A DNA stretch of 24,574 nucleotides from Tieghemiomyces parasiticus (GCA_027575765.1 JANBPT010000734.1:1-24574); one strand, 5' to 3'; positions 8,451-19,319 are shown, counted from the stretch's first letter. Notes: generated from the sequence alone by a model not told the origin. Translations and numbers: made by a program.

Positions 8451-11042
8451 AATAAAAATTAAAAATGAGCACCTGCACATCATACCTGGTAAATTTGGGC
8501 AGGGCAAGGGAGGGGGCTTTAGAAGGTGAATTAGAGCCAAATGTATGGTAGCTGCGGTGAGGATGAAATATGATTTATAGGATAGTGAACTAATAAAGGT
8601 ATGATTTGCTTGGTCTTAAACAGGTGACTCCTGAGTCTGCTAATCAAACGTATGATGAGGAGCAGGCATTAGCTAATGTTGTGTTGAGTAAGAGGGGTTA
8701 CGGTGCGTAAGCAAAAGCTTGGATGATGGCCTGGTGCCAATGGGTGCGATAACAATGAAGCTATGGAAATTGATGATAAACGTAAGGAAAATGGCGGATG
8801 AAACGCATAGGAAATATTCAATTAATGACAAAGGGTAAGTGGTAATAAAGCAAGGCGAGTGAAAGGATACCCTTAACATACGTGTCAGTAGAAATAGTGA
8901 ATGGAAAGTTCCATGCTAGTTGGCTGTCTTATTTCCGGTCGACACACAATGTGCAACAATGTTCCAATTCTAGTTTACACCGCCTTGATCGGAAACCACT
9001 CTACAAAATTTAGAGTAACGGTATCAACGATAAGGTAACCGAAGGCTAAACGACTCTCTGTGACACATCCGACGAGTGATTATGTCAAATGGGGACTCTT
9101 TCGTTTTCTTAAAGTGTGTAAAGAGGCTGTCAGACGGTACGACCATCCTTGCAAGAATGCTAGACGTCAACCACCCAGCCCAAGGGCGCAGATGGCGAGT
9201 ACTAGCAACGCAAGATCATCGAGGGTCTACCACACCTAAAGGGTGCAGCGACCACAGCCTCCCTTTACGGATGGCGTACAACATGTCATCAACCAGCTGG
9301 TTTTCCATCTAAAGTACTGAGAGATCAGAACATATTAACTACGAACATGATCCTGTAGAGTACAGTCGATGGGTTCGATAGGAGTGACAAGGCCGAAGTG
9401 TTTATAAGGGGATATAGTGACCGTGGGGCACAATTGTGGGATATTTGTCAAATTTCTGACGTGGAATTTGAAAGGTCGCCATTCATTGGCTAGTTGAGGC
9501 AATTTTAAATCCGGCATTTTGACAGCCCTGACTAAGCCGATATTTCGTGTCAGCTTGTAGAGTGTAGCGAATGTAGGATTGACCACTGCCTGGGCCAAAA
9601 CGTCTCTGCTGCAAGTTTGCCCTATAATTGTATGTTACCAAACTCCGCCACCTTCAGTATCCCCTCCTCTCTGCCTACTACGCAAATGACAAGCAACCCT
9701 CGAGGCTCATGCTGGTGGCAGGGCTCACTTCTTGCCATCTAATGCCCTCGGTAAAGGGTCTCTGCCAATTACAGTCACCCTTGAGTAAGGTACATTGCTG
9801 TCGTACCCCCCAAAAACGAGCACTCACTTCGGAGTACCCCTGCCGACCCGACCTCCGTCTCTGGATGGTTGTGTCTGTCTGGCTGTATTATACATGGGCG
9901 AACGTGTTATGGGGTGGTAGAAAACTGTTGATTCAAATGGAGCGGCGGAGTGGGACGGACCCACCCCATTACCAACCAATCCAGAGAATTTTTCATTTGG
10001 TAAAAAAATGAATTATGGCAGCCGAAAGCCGGAAGAGAAACCTTATTAACAGTCGAAAGGTGCAAGGGTAAAATAGGTATCGTTGTCATAATATAGGGCC
10101 GGTCGGCCTTACAGACCGCCATTATTTCCTTTATTCACTTTTATTTTCGTTGGGGCTCCTGCACCCTCACCGGTTACCTCACGCCTGCGCTCTCCCTTTG
10201 CTACGCGCGGGTGATCTTACTTCCTTCTGATTCGTTTTTTCTCCTCCTGACCATACCCGGCCGACCAGTTCTACTGGTCATTTCCTACTATGTACCGAGT
10301 TTATTGCAATATAATTGTCGTGCAGGCTATTAAGCAAATAACCATATATAGGTATTAAATTCAACCCACAGCTGGAGGAATGTGCAAGACCTTTAATCAC
10401 CGCCTCCCGTGAGGCGTAGTCTCACGGCCTGGGAGTGCCGTAAAGGTGCAATATTCAAGTGCCGAGCCGCACAGTTTCGATTGGCAGCTCCATCGACTTA
10501 AATCCTTTGGACCCTGGTAAGGATGACCAAATCTTCTGGCCACAAGCTAGGAATAGATTGGATTTGACTTCACCGCACTACCATTACGGCGGCTGGGAGA
10601 GTAGGCGTAGAGTCTGACCCGATATTTTGCAATATTCATACCAGTCTATAGCGAGAGAGTGGGGCGGATAGTGGTGGATCTCAAAGGGATCCACGATACA
10701 TTAGGGGGCTAAAACCTCGCACTCTCAGCTACACATGCTGCATATACGCGCCACACTACTGCACCAGTATACCGGTCTACGAAAAGATTAGGCCGTTTCT
10801 AGGTGGCATACAGCTATACCTCACCCTCTAGTTTACCCGCAGCCGCGGTTGATCGAAAGGGTATATTTGGGATTAGAGCCCTATATACTCGATCGTATAT
10901 GCTATAGGTAATAGCAACCTTGTAGGCAGGCATGTTACATCAAGAATCCGTGGACGGCCTAGGTGACTTATCCTTCCGGTCTTCCCTTATAATCATTCAT
11001 TTCGTAAGCTCACCCCCCTTCAATTGAGTCATATCTAGTACC
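8451..11042. other. 2.6 kb interval without a supportable gene
   Basis: No tRNA or recognisable protein was found. Open fragments were inspected. One lies around 8600-8700 (+; contains QTYDEEQALANVVL, then a stop and a frame change). Another is an 87-codon minus-strand frame with no ATG start (9335-9598). A third is a possible exon pair at 10420-10516 and 10652-10712 (+), joined in frame across a 135 nt gap with GTAAGG donor, but with no start exon. Small perfect inverted repeats occur at 10407-10427 (CCGTGAG/CTCACGG) and about 10674-10694 (GTGGATC/GATCCAC). Some of this may be decayed genes or transposon remains. Confidence 0.4.
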
Positions 11043-11778
11043 ATGAACTGGACGGAAGGAACTCGGTAAGCCGACGTCCTTTTGCTACTCGTATGGTACT
11101 GCGCCGGGCCTTGTTATTACACCGGCTAACCGACCTACTACAACCATCGACCCCTATACTGCCGCCCTAAACGCCGTTGGACAGCAAGACCCAGCTCGAT
11201 AGAGCAATCCAGGACCGTCAGCAGCGCCTGTTCTTTCTTAACCGCCGACTTGGCCTGGCCGTTTCCACCCAGGACGATGAGACTCGCAGGGGTTCTGAAA
11301 AGTAAGCTTAGCTCTTGGCATGTGTTGAAAGGCTTTTTATCACCCACTGTAGTAGCGACGGTGGGTCTCGTCAAGGTTCCAGCGTCGGTTAACAGCATAG
11401 CTACTCGAACGTTACTCGCACCTTAATCCCGACAACCATCTCAGTGTGCCGCTAAAGAAGGAAACGCCCAGCGTTGACGGGAAACGTCCGCGTCAGTCAC
11501 ACAAAATAGCCGATACAATTCAAGTAGGTTTATAGGCCCCATCAAGTCAAGTAGTGAGGGTGTTTAATGTCGAATCCTCAGGCATTACGTGACTTTCGCG
11601 TACCCAGCTGAGAAGGCCTGGCGGTCCAGTTTCCAATTATACTCATAAGTAGATACATACGCTCTACGTAGATTGTACATAGGCTATCCGCCGCCGTCTG
11701 CGCCAGGCCCGCCATGCACTGGCCGAGGCGGAACGCAGTCTAGATCGCGTGGAGCGTCGCCACCCAAAAGGGCCCTGA
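11043..11778 (+). CDS. Small four-exon gene, 104 aa, N-terminal MNWTEGTR motif, basic helical C-terminus
   Basis: Exons 11043-11065, 11185-11301, 11445-11523 and 11683-11778 (stop TGA) join in frame. Donors are GTAAGC, GTAAGC and GTAGGT; acceptors are ACAG, TCAG and ATAG; introns are 119, 143 and 159 nt. The protein starts MNWTEGTRKTQLDRAIQ, continues DRQQRLFFLNRRLG, has a polar middle, and ends in a basic, Ala/Arg/Glu-rich helix (AIRRRLRQARHALAEAE). A short N-terminal M-N-W-x-G-x-R block followed by an R/K-rich helix with aromatic residues recurs, from memory, at the start of fungal proteins of unknown role and of animal C12orf40/REDIC1. That link is a recollection, not a search result. A nuclear or DNA-linked role would be inference. 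It is convergent with the dynein light chain gene, stop codons 39 bp apart. Confidence 0.68.
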
Positions 11779-11817
11779 TCTGTACGGGAAAAAAGGTGGT
11801 ACCGGTATGGTCGCTTT

Positions 11818-12781
11818 CTACACCGTCGCGGCGAGAGAATAAACGTCAACGACGACGACCATCGACTGGTTGGTCAACTTATAGACCGTATGCTCTGAAG
11901 TAGAGGGTTGCATTGTGTCCAGTATAAATAGATAGTCAGTAGGGTCACCGGCGCGTTCAAGCTCCTATCCAACCTTTGTAGTCGATTGGGTCAAGACAGG
12001 GCCACGGCTTAGGTACATCAGGTCAATTTAACATGAATAAAAGCTTACCGTCCGTGTCGGCATTCCATAGCCCGGTGGTACAGCTGTGGTAGCCCTTGCC
12101 ACAGTTTTGAACGATCTTGCAGAGAACTGGCAGGTATAGAGAGGGAAAGGAATTTGGGCATGGTGTGAAAACAGTAAGTAGGTTGCGCTAAGGCTCATCT
12201 CAAGGCCCCCCGTATCTAGTCGGGCGGACGATGCTCCTGATCGGTCAGGTACACCAAGGTACTCACCAACATATTTATAGGGCCGTGGCCGCCTCAATGC
12301 CGTTATTTTACGTAGGGCATATTCTAGGATGGCGCCGTTCCACTCGACCACCTTGCCGTGTTTGTATTCGCTGTTGTCAACAACCAAGTCAATGGCCTGT
12401 TAGGTTAGCAAAGTAGCCCGAGGGCGCTGCGCTAGGAGTAAACCATCAGTTAGTATTGCACCAGGGTCGTTGTGATTAAGGCTCGGCGAGTAACATTACC
12501 TGGCTTACCCATTAAACCTTCCACTCCCGAGGGGGCTTACCGTTTTGATAATGTGCCGAATTTCTTGGTTGGCACTGACCTCGGTAGGCTGCATAGGCAC
12601 GGTGTGAGTCAAGTCATAAGTCGGGGAGTGGAGACGAGCTGCTGTCGACGATTAGGACCACAGGGCGTGTAACCGGGGGCGGGTTACGGCGGCGGGGAGG
12701 CCGAGAGAGCGCCCCCGGCAAGGCCACATTTGCATTGCGACCCTGAGGTTCATCAAAACTTACCTGGGTAATGACATCCAT
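11818..12781 (-). CDS. Dynein light chain, Tctex type (DYNLT family), five exons
   Basis: Exons, in coding order: 12781-12764, 12588-12541, 12396-12267, 12126-12049 and 11894-11818 (351 nt, 116 aa). All four introns (175, 144, 140, 154 nt) have GTAAGT/GTAAGC/GTGAGT donors and CAG acceptors with consistent phases. The product aligns by eye with DYNLT1/3 end to end: EVSANQEIRHIIKTAI, then NSEYKHGKVVEWNGAILEYA, RPYKYV, VLCKIVQNCGKGYHSCTTGL, WNADTDEHTVYK and the closing VVVVDVYSLAATV. DYNLT proteins dimerise, bind the dynein intermediate chain and tether cargo. Starting at MDVITQ gives the family length (113-116 aa). The frame stays open upstream (…EVSDSRLYIVPNLFQ) to about 12919, so a longer N-terminus with an extra exon is possible. 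Confidence 0.88.
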
Positions 12782-13220
12782 GACCTGAATCTTGGTAGTA
12801 GAGGTTTCAAGTGCTGAGCGCGGGACAGTGTGATGGCGAGCGGGGAGAACCTGGAATAAGTTCGGGACGATATAGAGCCGCGAGTCGGAAACTTCAAGTG
12901 GGGGAGATGAGGAGGAGGCCTAAAGTCAGCCAGGGCCACGCCGTGACCGATGATGCCTCTCATTGGACCCTATACGCACTGCGCTGGGGTCATGCATATA
13001 TAAGCCCGGGGTATTGTTTGGGGCTCATTACTGTCAGCCCGTCTATCTTGAATCCCCAGGGCTCTCGCTTGTACATGTGGTGCCTGGCGACCGGCTTTGC
13101 GCAACCCGGCTTCCGACCATAAACCTCAATTTTTAACCACTTTTCAGCCTCATTAGTCTATTGTACAACCGTTATCTCCCTTTATTACTGCCTGCTTAGT
13201 TTTCAGCGTCTCCAATTAGC
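12782..13220. promoter_or_regulatory. Divergent promoter region between dynein light chain and HEATR6-like genes
   Basis: A 439 bp stretch separates two outward-pointing start codons. It contains TATATAAG at 12997-13004, well placed for transcription toward the HEATR6-like gene with a ~190 nt leader; it also reads as TATATA on the other strand. The part next to the dynein start is open in the dynein frame to 12919 and may be 5' UTR or coding. Confidence 0.5.
12997..13004 (+). promoter_or_regulatory. Candidate TATA box of the HEATR6-like gene
   Basis: TATATAAG, followed by a pyrimidine-rich leader up to the ATG at 13221. Confidence 0.4.
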
Positions 13221-16088
13221 ATGGCCCACCCCCCAGCCCCTTCAGCCCCCGAGTCAGAATCGGAGCTTGTCAAGCAACTACGGCAAGCCCAGTTGGCTAC
13301 GCCAGACCCGAACGACACCGGGGCGGTGTGGCTCAAACCAGTCCTCCGTACGCTCCGTGACACTCATCCTACGGCCACGACCCCGCCAGCCCAGCTGTAC
13401 TTGACCGCCCAACTGCTACACACCGTGGCCACGCGGTCCCTCGTGCCGCCCGCCAAGTGGCGCTACAACCTTGGTCCGGTCCTCACCTTCGCCCTCGACT
13501 TGCTGCCGAGCCCAGCGCAGCCTGCGCAGCCCGCCATCTATAGCAGCTACCCGCTCGTCCTACAAACTCTGACCATCCTATTACGGGAACACGCGGCGGT
13601 TTATACCAACTACCACGACCGACTGCTGAATACCCTAGACTACCTAGCCCACGCACCGACCGGAAGCCCCCACCAGGCGTTGGCTCCACCGGCCCTCGAC
13701 GTCCTACTAGCCCTATGTACCCGGGTGGGGGCCAAGCAACCCCGGCTTACTCGGACCGCCGGCCGGATCTATCTCGCCGTGCTTGAACGTGGATCTGAAG
13801 CTGGCCACCGGCCCCGCCTCCTGGCCTTGCGCGGGCTCAAAGCGGTCTTCAGTGAGGACAAACGCGCCCTAGCTGAAGACCTAGCCCGCGTCGTGGCCGC
13901 TATTAACGCTGTCCTATATGCTAACCCGTCCCGGCTCCGGCCCACATCCGACTCCGATGTGACCGAGTGTGGCTGGTCCGATGCCGTCACGCCGCACGCG
14001 GCCACCTACCGCGCCCCGCGGCGCGTGGCCCTAGTCACTCAGGCACTAATCACTCTGGCGGCCTTCGGCCGAGCCTACCCACGTCACCTTCCGGCTTGCT
14101 GGGATCAGTACCTCCCGGAATCCACCGTCGATGTCCGACCGACTCTCTTTACTCTACTGCGCTCGGACCCTCAGCCCGAGGTGTACCAACAGACGCTGGT
14201 GACGTTGGCCGCGTTGCTGGACCGGGCGTCGCTTGTTCTCTCCCAGGCCGATGGCCGCCGGCGCACCGCTTCCTACACGCCCCTTGCCGTCCGCCTCGCC
14301 CATATGGTGACCGAGGTCCACCGCCGGCTACTGGATATGCTGGTTCGGGAACCGGCCGACGCGGAGACACAGGGCCGCTTGATGCGATGTGTCCAGCCTC
14401 TGGTCCTCCACTGTCCGTACCCGCACCTCGACCCGGGCCTGCCAACGCAGATTGCGGCGGTCCTGTTGCCCTTGATGGCCGATCTGGACCGTCCTTTACC
14501 GAGCGGGCAGGCCATGGGACTGTACGCGCTGCTCCTCAGTCGGATCCCCGCCACCCTGACCCTACTGCGGACGGCCCAGATTGGGACCCTTCCTCGGCCC
14601 GCCACGACAGTCATCGCCTCGCTCCTATTTGACACCGCGCGGCCAGCCGAACTGCGGGTTGAAGTGGCCCGGCTCTACGCCGCCATATCCCGTGTGGACC
14701 CTACTTCCCTCCCGCTGGATACTCTGACCCCGTTGCTTACCCAATTTTCCCATGCCCCGCCGGCCCTCCAAGTCGAACTGCTCCAATGTCTGGTGGCCCG
14801 ACGCTTCCCAGCGCACGGCGGCGACCCGGCCGACCTGCCACCCACCACCACCACTTCTCCTTCACCTGTGGATCCGGATGACCGGCCTGCCCCCGAGGAC
14901 TGGCGCCAATATATCGACATTCTCGTACTCCCATACATCACGGGGGCCGATACCGTCCAGCGCCGGGCCGTCTTTGAGTTTTTGGCTGCTTTCCCACCCG
15001 CCGCCATCGACGCCCTCCACCCTCCTCAGTACGGCAGCGTGGCCCACCTTACCCTTGCTGGTACCGAGCCGAGCAACCCACCACCCGTTCAAGCCGCGGC
15101 CTACCGAGCCCTGGGGTTTTTCAGTGCCACACGGGCCTTCCGCGAGGACCTGGGGTTTGTGATGAATAGCCTTGACCGAGCCCGCGCCGGCGCCGCCGCC
15201 ACTACCGAGCCAAGCGGACCGGCCGTACGCCAACAGGCCGCGTGGGCGTTGGCCAACCTCTCGGACGCCTTACGGTGGCTCCACGACAGCCACCCCGAGG
15301 ACCTCGCCGAACTCTTGCGCATCGAAACCCTCTGCCACCTGAGCGAGCTCGGGCTTCGTCTTCTGGGCGGCGACGACCGCGTGCGTATCAGTGCCCTGCG
15401 TCTTCTGGGTAACCTGTATCGACTGCTACCCTCCGAATGGTTTGATCGGTACGCCACCACTCTGGTCCACCCGACCCTCAACGCCACGGCGAAACTGATC
15501 ACAAGTGGGCCATTCAAAGTCCAGTGGAACGCATGCCACGCCGTCGGAAACATGCTGGCCGGTCCTGGGTTCACCGCCTCGGGCGTTGTGCCCTCGTGCC
15601 CTCAAACCGGGCCTACCCCTTTGATTGATGCGTTGCTAAAGGCGTTGACCACGTCCAAAAATCTCAAAGTGCGTCGTAACGCCGCAGTGGCCCTGGCCAC
15701 CCCGACCGCCATCTTGGTGTACGGCCCGGTTGCCCGGGTCACTCACGCAGCCCTCGATACGCTCGAGGATTGTATTAATGGGCTACTGGATGAAGCCCGG
15801 GTAGAGCCGGCCGGACGGTCGGCGGACGACACCGAACAGGATCGGCCTCTGCTGCGCCAACTGCTGGCGCTCGCCGAGATTAACCGCCCCGGCCAGTCAT
15901 CGCTCCACGAACCGACCCAACGTCTCCTACTGGCGACTCTGGACCTTTTCCAACATTTCCGCGACCTGCTTGCCTTACCCGAATCCAACCCCCCTGCTCA
16001 CGGCGCAGCGGTCGCTGATTTGGACCTAGGTGCCCAGGTGGAGACTAAATTGACTGCCCTTGGCTTTCTATCTGCACCCTTGCAGTAG
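13221..16088 (+). CDS. HEAT-repeat protein, HEATR6-like (DUF4042 region)
   Basis: A 955-codon single-exon gene, GC-rich throughout, starting at ATG 13221 (MAHPPAPSAPESESELVKQL) and ending TAG. It is built of helical repeats with the HEATR6 blocks: VRQQAAWALANLSDAL (~670), VRISALRLLGNLYRLL (~723), KVQWNACHAVGNML (~768) and LKVRRNAAVALATP (~813). Those lines match the C-terminal ARM/HEAT part of HEATR6, and the N-terminal half is where DUF4042 sits in the family. HEATR6 has no firmly known biochemical role; HEAT solenoids act as protein-binding scaffolds. There is no signal peptide or membrane segment, so it is probably cytosolic or nuclear. It converges with the MYSM1-like gene (154 bp between stops). 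The frame is intact and length is close to animal HEATR6. Confidence 0.82.
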   Translation: MAHPPAPSAPESESELVKQLRQAQLATPDPNDTGAVWLKPVLRTLRDTHPTATTPPAQLYLTAQLLHTVATRSLVPPAKWRYNLGPVLTFALDLLPSPAQPAQPAIYSSYPLVLQTLTILLREHAAVYTNYHDRLLNTLDYLAHAPTGSPHQALAPPALDVLLALCTRVGAKQPRLTRTAGRIYLAVLERGSEAGHRPRLLALRGLKAVFSEDKRALAEDLARVVAAINAVLYANPSRLRPTSDSDVTECGWSDAVTPHAATYRAPRRVALVTQALITLAAFGRAYPRHLPACWDQYLPESTVDVRPTLFTLLRSDPQPEVYQQTLVTLAALLDRASLVLSQADGRRRTASYTPLAVRLAHMVTEVHRRLLDMLVREPADAETQGRLMRCVQPLVLHCPYPHLDPGLPTQIAAVLLPLMADLDRPLPSGQAMGLYALLLSRIPATLTLLRTAQIGTLPRPATTVIASLLFDTARPAELRVEVARLYAAISRVDPTSLPLDTLTPLLTQFSHAPPALQVELLQCLVARRFPAHGGDPADLPPTTTTSPSPVDPDDRPAPEDWRQYIDILVLPYITGADTVQRRAVFEFLAAFPPAAIDALHPPQYGSVAHLTLAGTEPSNPPPVQAAAYRALGFFSATRAFREDLGFVMNSLDRARAGAAATTEPSGPAVRQQAAWALANLSDALRWLHDSHPEDLAELLRIETLCHLSELGLRLLGGDDRVRISALRLLGNLYRLLPSEWFDRYATTLVHPTLNATAKLITSGPFKVQWNACHAVGNMLAGPGFTASGVVPSCPQTGPTPLIDALLKALTTSKNLKVRRNAAVALATPTAILVYGPVARVTHAALDTLEDCINGLLDEARVEPAGRSADDTEQDRPLLRQLLALAEINRPGQSSLHEPTQRLLLATLDLFQHFRDLLALPESNPPAHGAAVADLDLGAQVETKLTALGFLSAPLQ

Positions 16089-16242
16089 TAGACTCTAAAT
16101 ACACCTCCAATTCGTATACTGCCGGGGGTCATGGGTGGCGAATCATCAACTTGCAATAAGCAAGTCACAGAGCCGTGGGATTGCCCTATTTATACAAGAG
16201 GTGAATAGCAATCAAGCCCGGCGGTTGTATCTAATCTGCGAA

Positions 16243-19171
16243 TCAAATATCTACGATGTCGTCCATACTATCCGCATCCACTTCGATCTCCTCCTCCTCC
16301 TCCGCTTGGACTTCGCTTGGCTCTACAGGTTGGTCGGATCCGGGCGGACTGTCGATTGATAAGTTATCCAGGCTCTCATCCTCGCCCTTGCGGACCTTGA
16401 CCGCGGCGGGACCAGTGACGGAACCGAGTGAATCTGCCACTGGTATGTGCCCTTCCCCCCACGTGTCTGTGAGACCGAACATGGAGACTACGAGTTGTCG
16501 CACTTGGAAGATGAATTGGTTCGCCCGTGCCTCTGACCACTGCAGATGCGCCCGGAGCGACGTAAGCAGTTTGGTGAGCCGCGACGACTGGTGACGTCGG
16601 GAGTAAGCGGGCACGGCGGCCGGGTAAGGGGCGGTCAAATCAGTGCGGTGTGGGTGGTGGCGATACAACTCCACCAGACTGACCACCTGTTCATAAATGG
16701 CCGCCGCCTCCGTCTCCACTGCCTGGGTGTTCCCGTCTGCGTCACCACTCCTGTCGACTCCTACCCCACGGGCGGGGATAGTCGTGCTTGTGGAACACAC
16801 GTGTGGAAGTCGTTGGCCATGAGTAGCGTCACGGAGGTGACCGAGGGCGAAGAAACGTATTTCGGAGATCCCCGAAACGCGCTGTGGGTGGAACGGACAA
16901 ACGATGGCCCCCACAAACGGTTCGGCGCCGCTGACCTGGCGGAAGAGCTCCTGGTAGGTTCCTTGGTTTTCCAAATCGCGGATGGATGGGTCCGGGTCAA
17001 AGGTCGGGTGGGAGTGGTACCAGCCGACTACAATCAGGCCCCGCGCGGCGAAGTGGTCGCGGGCTTCCATTTCGGACACCGGGTCCATCTCGCACTAGAC
17101 CGCAATAAAAAAGGAGTCGTGGGTGGAAGTGATCAACGGTGTGGGGGCGATGGCAGTTGAGACAATAGCAATTGAGGTTAGCCCGCCGTGGTGGTTAACC
17201 ATCGCTGGATATTATGTTTCCGATTCAGCATCCCTCCCCATACTCCGGGGGGGGGGGGTGTCAATTGTCTTACCTGGAACCCGGTACTGGTACTGTTGCA
17301 GGGAAACGCTTCACTGACGGTCACCCGGGAGTGATCTGCATCAAAGGTACCACCCAATAGACCGATGATTTCAGTTTCGGCTAAATGGGCATGGAAGTCC
17401 ATGATGACCTGAGCACAGGACGTGGACAGGGGAGAGGGATTATGTACAAGGTTAAGCGGTGGCCCTTATTCTAAGCAACCAGTCCCGACGGTTTTAGCGA
17501 GGTTGGGTAGCAGCTTTCGTGCTATCGGCCTTAAAGGGGGGGGAGGTGACCTACCAGGCTTCGGGATGACACGGTGATACCCAACCCACCCGCGGCGGGC
17601 GGCAAGGGCGGGGCGAGCGGAACGAGGGTGAACGGGTTATAGGCCTCGGTATCGGATACCGCCGCCTTAGCCGAGTTCTTCCGTCGGGGTCGGGTCTGCC
17701 TTGACGGGGGGGAAGGGGATAGAGAAACGGGTCGCACCTCATTCCCTACAGTATCTTCTTGGCCCGACCCGTTACCCCTCGGAGGTGATGAAGCCGGAGA
17801 ATCCACGGGCAATGGTGACCGACGGGGTCCCGATTTTCGCCTGGGTGTCGTCATGGCGACGGGCCCGGCCCCGGCTGATAGTTTCGCCGCCTGGCGTTTA
17901 CCAATCAAGACCGCCGACATAATGGCGCCCTGGTTGATATCGCCGCGGCGTTCTAGGTACGCGTGAATGCGGCCAATGACGTTGACGTCGCCGAAGCCGC
18001 GCAGGGCAGGTCGGACCCGGGTCTTGGTTAGGTACTGCGGCTGGCAGGCGTACCAGGCCTGCAGAATATGGTTACGGATGGCCAGGTAGCGTGCGGGGGT
18101 CTTACTGGGCTTTCCCCGGAAAAATTCTGGGAAGGCGCGGCGTTCCTGATCGGAAATGGTCGTGAGGTTGGCCGGTAAACTGTCGGATGAGGTGGCCGCG
18201 GAGCCAACGTGTGAGAGAGTGGTGGTGGTGGTGGTGTCCTTTGGTGATTGGGGTGGGCTTGGTGAAGCAACCGGTGCCGCTGCCAGTACGGCTTCGCTGA
18301 AGTGAGGGGATACTGAGGAGACGGCCGAGGAGCTGACGCCCGAACGTGAAGAAAGCGTGGATGCACCGGGATTAACAGCAGCGTATGACGCCAAGACCGC
18401 CATCTTCACGGTGGGGGACATGTTATTGGAGAGATCCCTTGGCGCACTCGCTGAGTCGTCCTCGGAAATGACATCCACATCGGATTCGTCATCAGGATTA
18501 GCCGTAACGAGGTCTGCCGGCCGGCTTGGCGGGCCGCTGGTGACGGACAGGGTCGGCGAATCGGCTGCGGTAGAGGCTGCGATAGATAATTGATATGGGG
18601 CACCCGCCAGGGTATTAACAGCCGTACTACCAGCGGACTCGGCCTTGGGTTGCTTATATAAGGTGAGGTGCCGGGCCCGGTTCTTGACTTGTAGGGGATT
18701 CCGGCTACCAATGAAGTCCGAAATAGCCCGCCAGTTCCCTTCGCCGAACTGCTGAATGCCCTGTCCCAACAGCTCGTCTTCGAACGGCTTCCACCGTGTA
18801 CCATGGGAGGGTAGATTGGTGGAGGAAAGCTGAGAGGTCGATGGTCCTGACTCGCGGGCCTGGCGTTTCCGACCATAGTCGTTGGTGGTCGTCGCTGGTG
18901 GCCGTTTGCCGGTCGATTTAGTACGCAGTTTGGAGGCTGATTCATAGTCGTCGTCATCGCCTTCGTCGGAGTAGTAGGCCGTGGAACCGGTGGCTTTAGG
19001 TGGTCGAGACGGGCCGCCGTTGAGGTAGTAGGCCTCTTCTGCCAGCATGGACGCAATCAGAGCCTCCGAGGCGAGGTCTTGGGCGGCCTTGTCCTGCAGA
19101 GGCCGGGCAGGGGGAGATGGGGATGTGGTATTACTCATGGATGCAAGTGGGGAGTGGATAGACTGTAACAT
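16243..19171 (-). CDS. MYSM1-like histone H2A deubiquitinase (SANT-SWIRM-MPN/JAMM), three exons
   Basis: Exons, in coding order: 19171-17555, 17408-17274 and 17094-16243, joined in phase 0 (donors GTAGGT and GTAAGA; acceptors CTCAG and TCTAG; introns 146 and 179 nt). They give about 867 aa. Domains in order: a helical LIASMLAEEAYYL motif and acidic stretch; SANT (~125-171; TRWKPFEDELLGQGIQQFG, NWRAISDFIG); a long Ser/Thr/Pro linker; SWIRM (~339-421; AFPEFFRGKPSKTPARYL, PQYLTKTRVRPALRG); and MPN (~535 on). The metalloprotease site is complete: Glu552 in TEIIGLLGG, then HSHPTFDPDPSIRD with His611, His613, Ser621 and Asp624. This is the architecture of MYSM1/2A-DUB, a nuclear zinc protease removing ubiquitin from H2A. 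The C-terminus is acidic. The frame extends up to Met at 19288, but TATA and CCAAT boxes at 19292-19313 favour the Met at 19171 (or 19138). Confidence 0.92.
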
Positions 19172-19291
19172 GATTACAAGGCGGCGGCGGCGCTGCAGTC
19201 TACTTTTAGCATTTCTCCTCCCGTCCCAAGAAACCTCTTGAAGCGGTGATGAATTCAAAATCGTTATGTCCATCCGGCCGGTTGTCAATGT

Positions 19292-19313
19292 TAATATATA
19301 TCGATCTGATTGG
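19292..19313 (-). promoter_or_regulatory. CCAAT and TATA boxes of the MYSM1-like gene
   Basis: On the minus strand CCAAT (19313-19309) is followed by TATATATTA (19301-19292). A start site 25-35 nt downstream would fall after the in-frame Met codons at 19288 and 19273, leaving the Met at 19171 as the first in the transcript. Confidence 0.45.
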
Positions 19314-19319
19314 CTCCAT

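Noticed and set aside
8596..8830. Plus-strand fragments near 8600-8830 with coding-like composition
   Set aside because: Interrupted by stops and needing frame changes; no family recognised.
9335..9598. 87-codon minus-strand frame with protein-like sequence (KMPDLKLPQLANEW)
   Set aside because: No ATG start and no recognisable family. An attempted upstream exon (around 9639-9680) needs a 30 nt intron, far shorter than all others in the window.
10420..10712. Possible exon pair (plus strand) joined across a 135 nt gap with GTAAGG donor
   Set aside because: Phases agree and the intron size fits, but no start exon was found and the peptide matches nothing I know.
13483..15988. Many frames of 60-220 codons on both strands
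   Set aside because: Shadows of the HEATR6-like gene.
17249..17258. Run of 12 G in the second MYSM1-like intron (about 17247-17258)
   Set aside because: A homopolymer inside an intron with no other signal; noted only as a likely sequencing weak spot.
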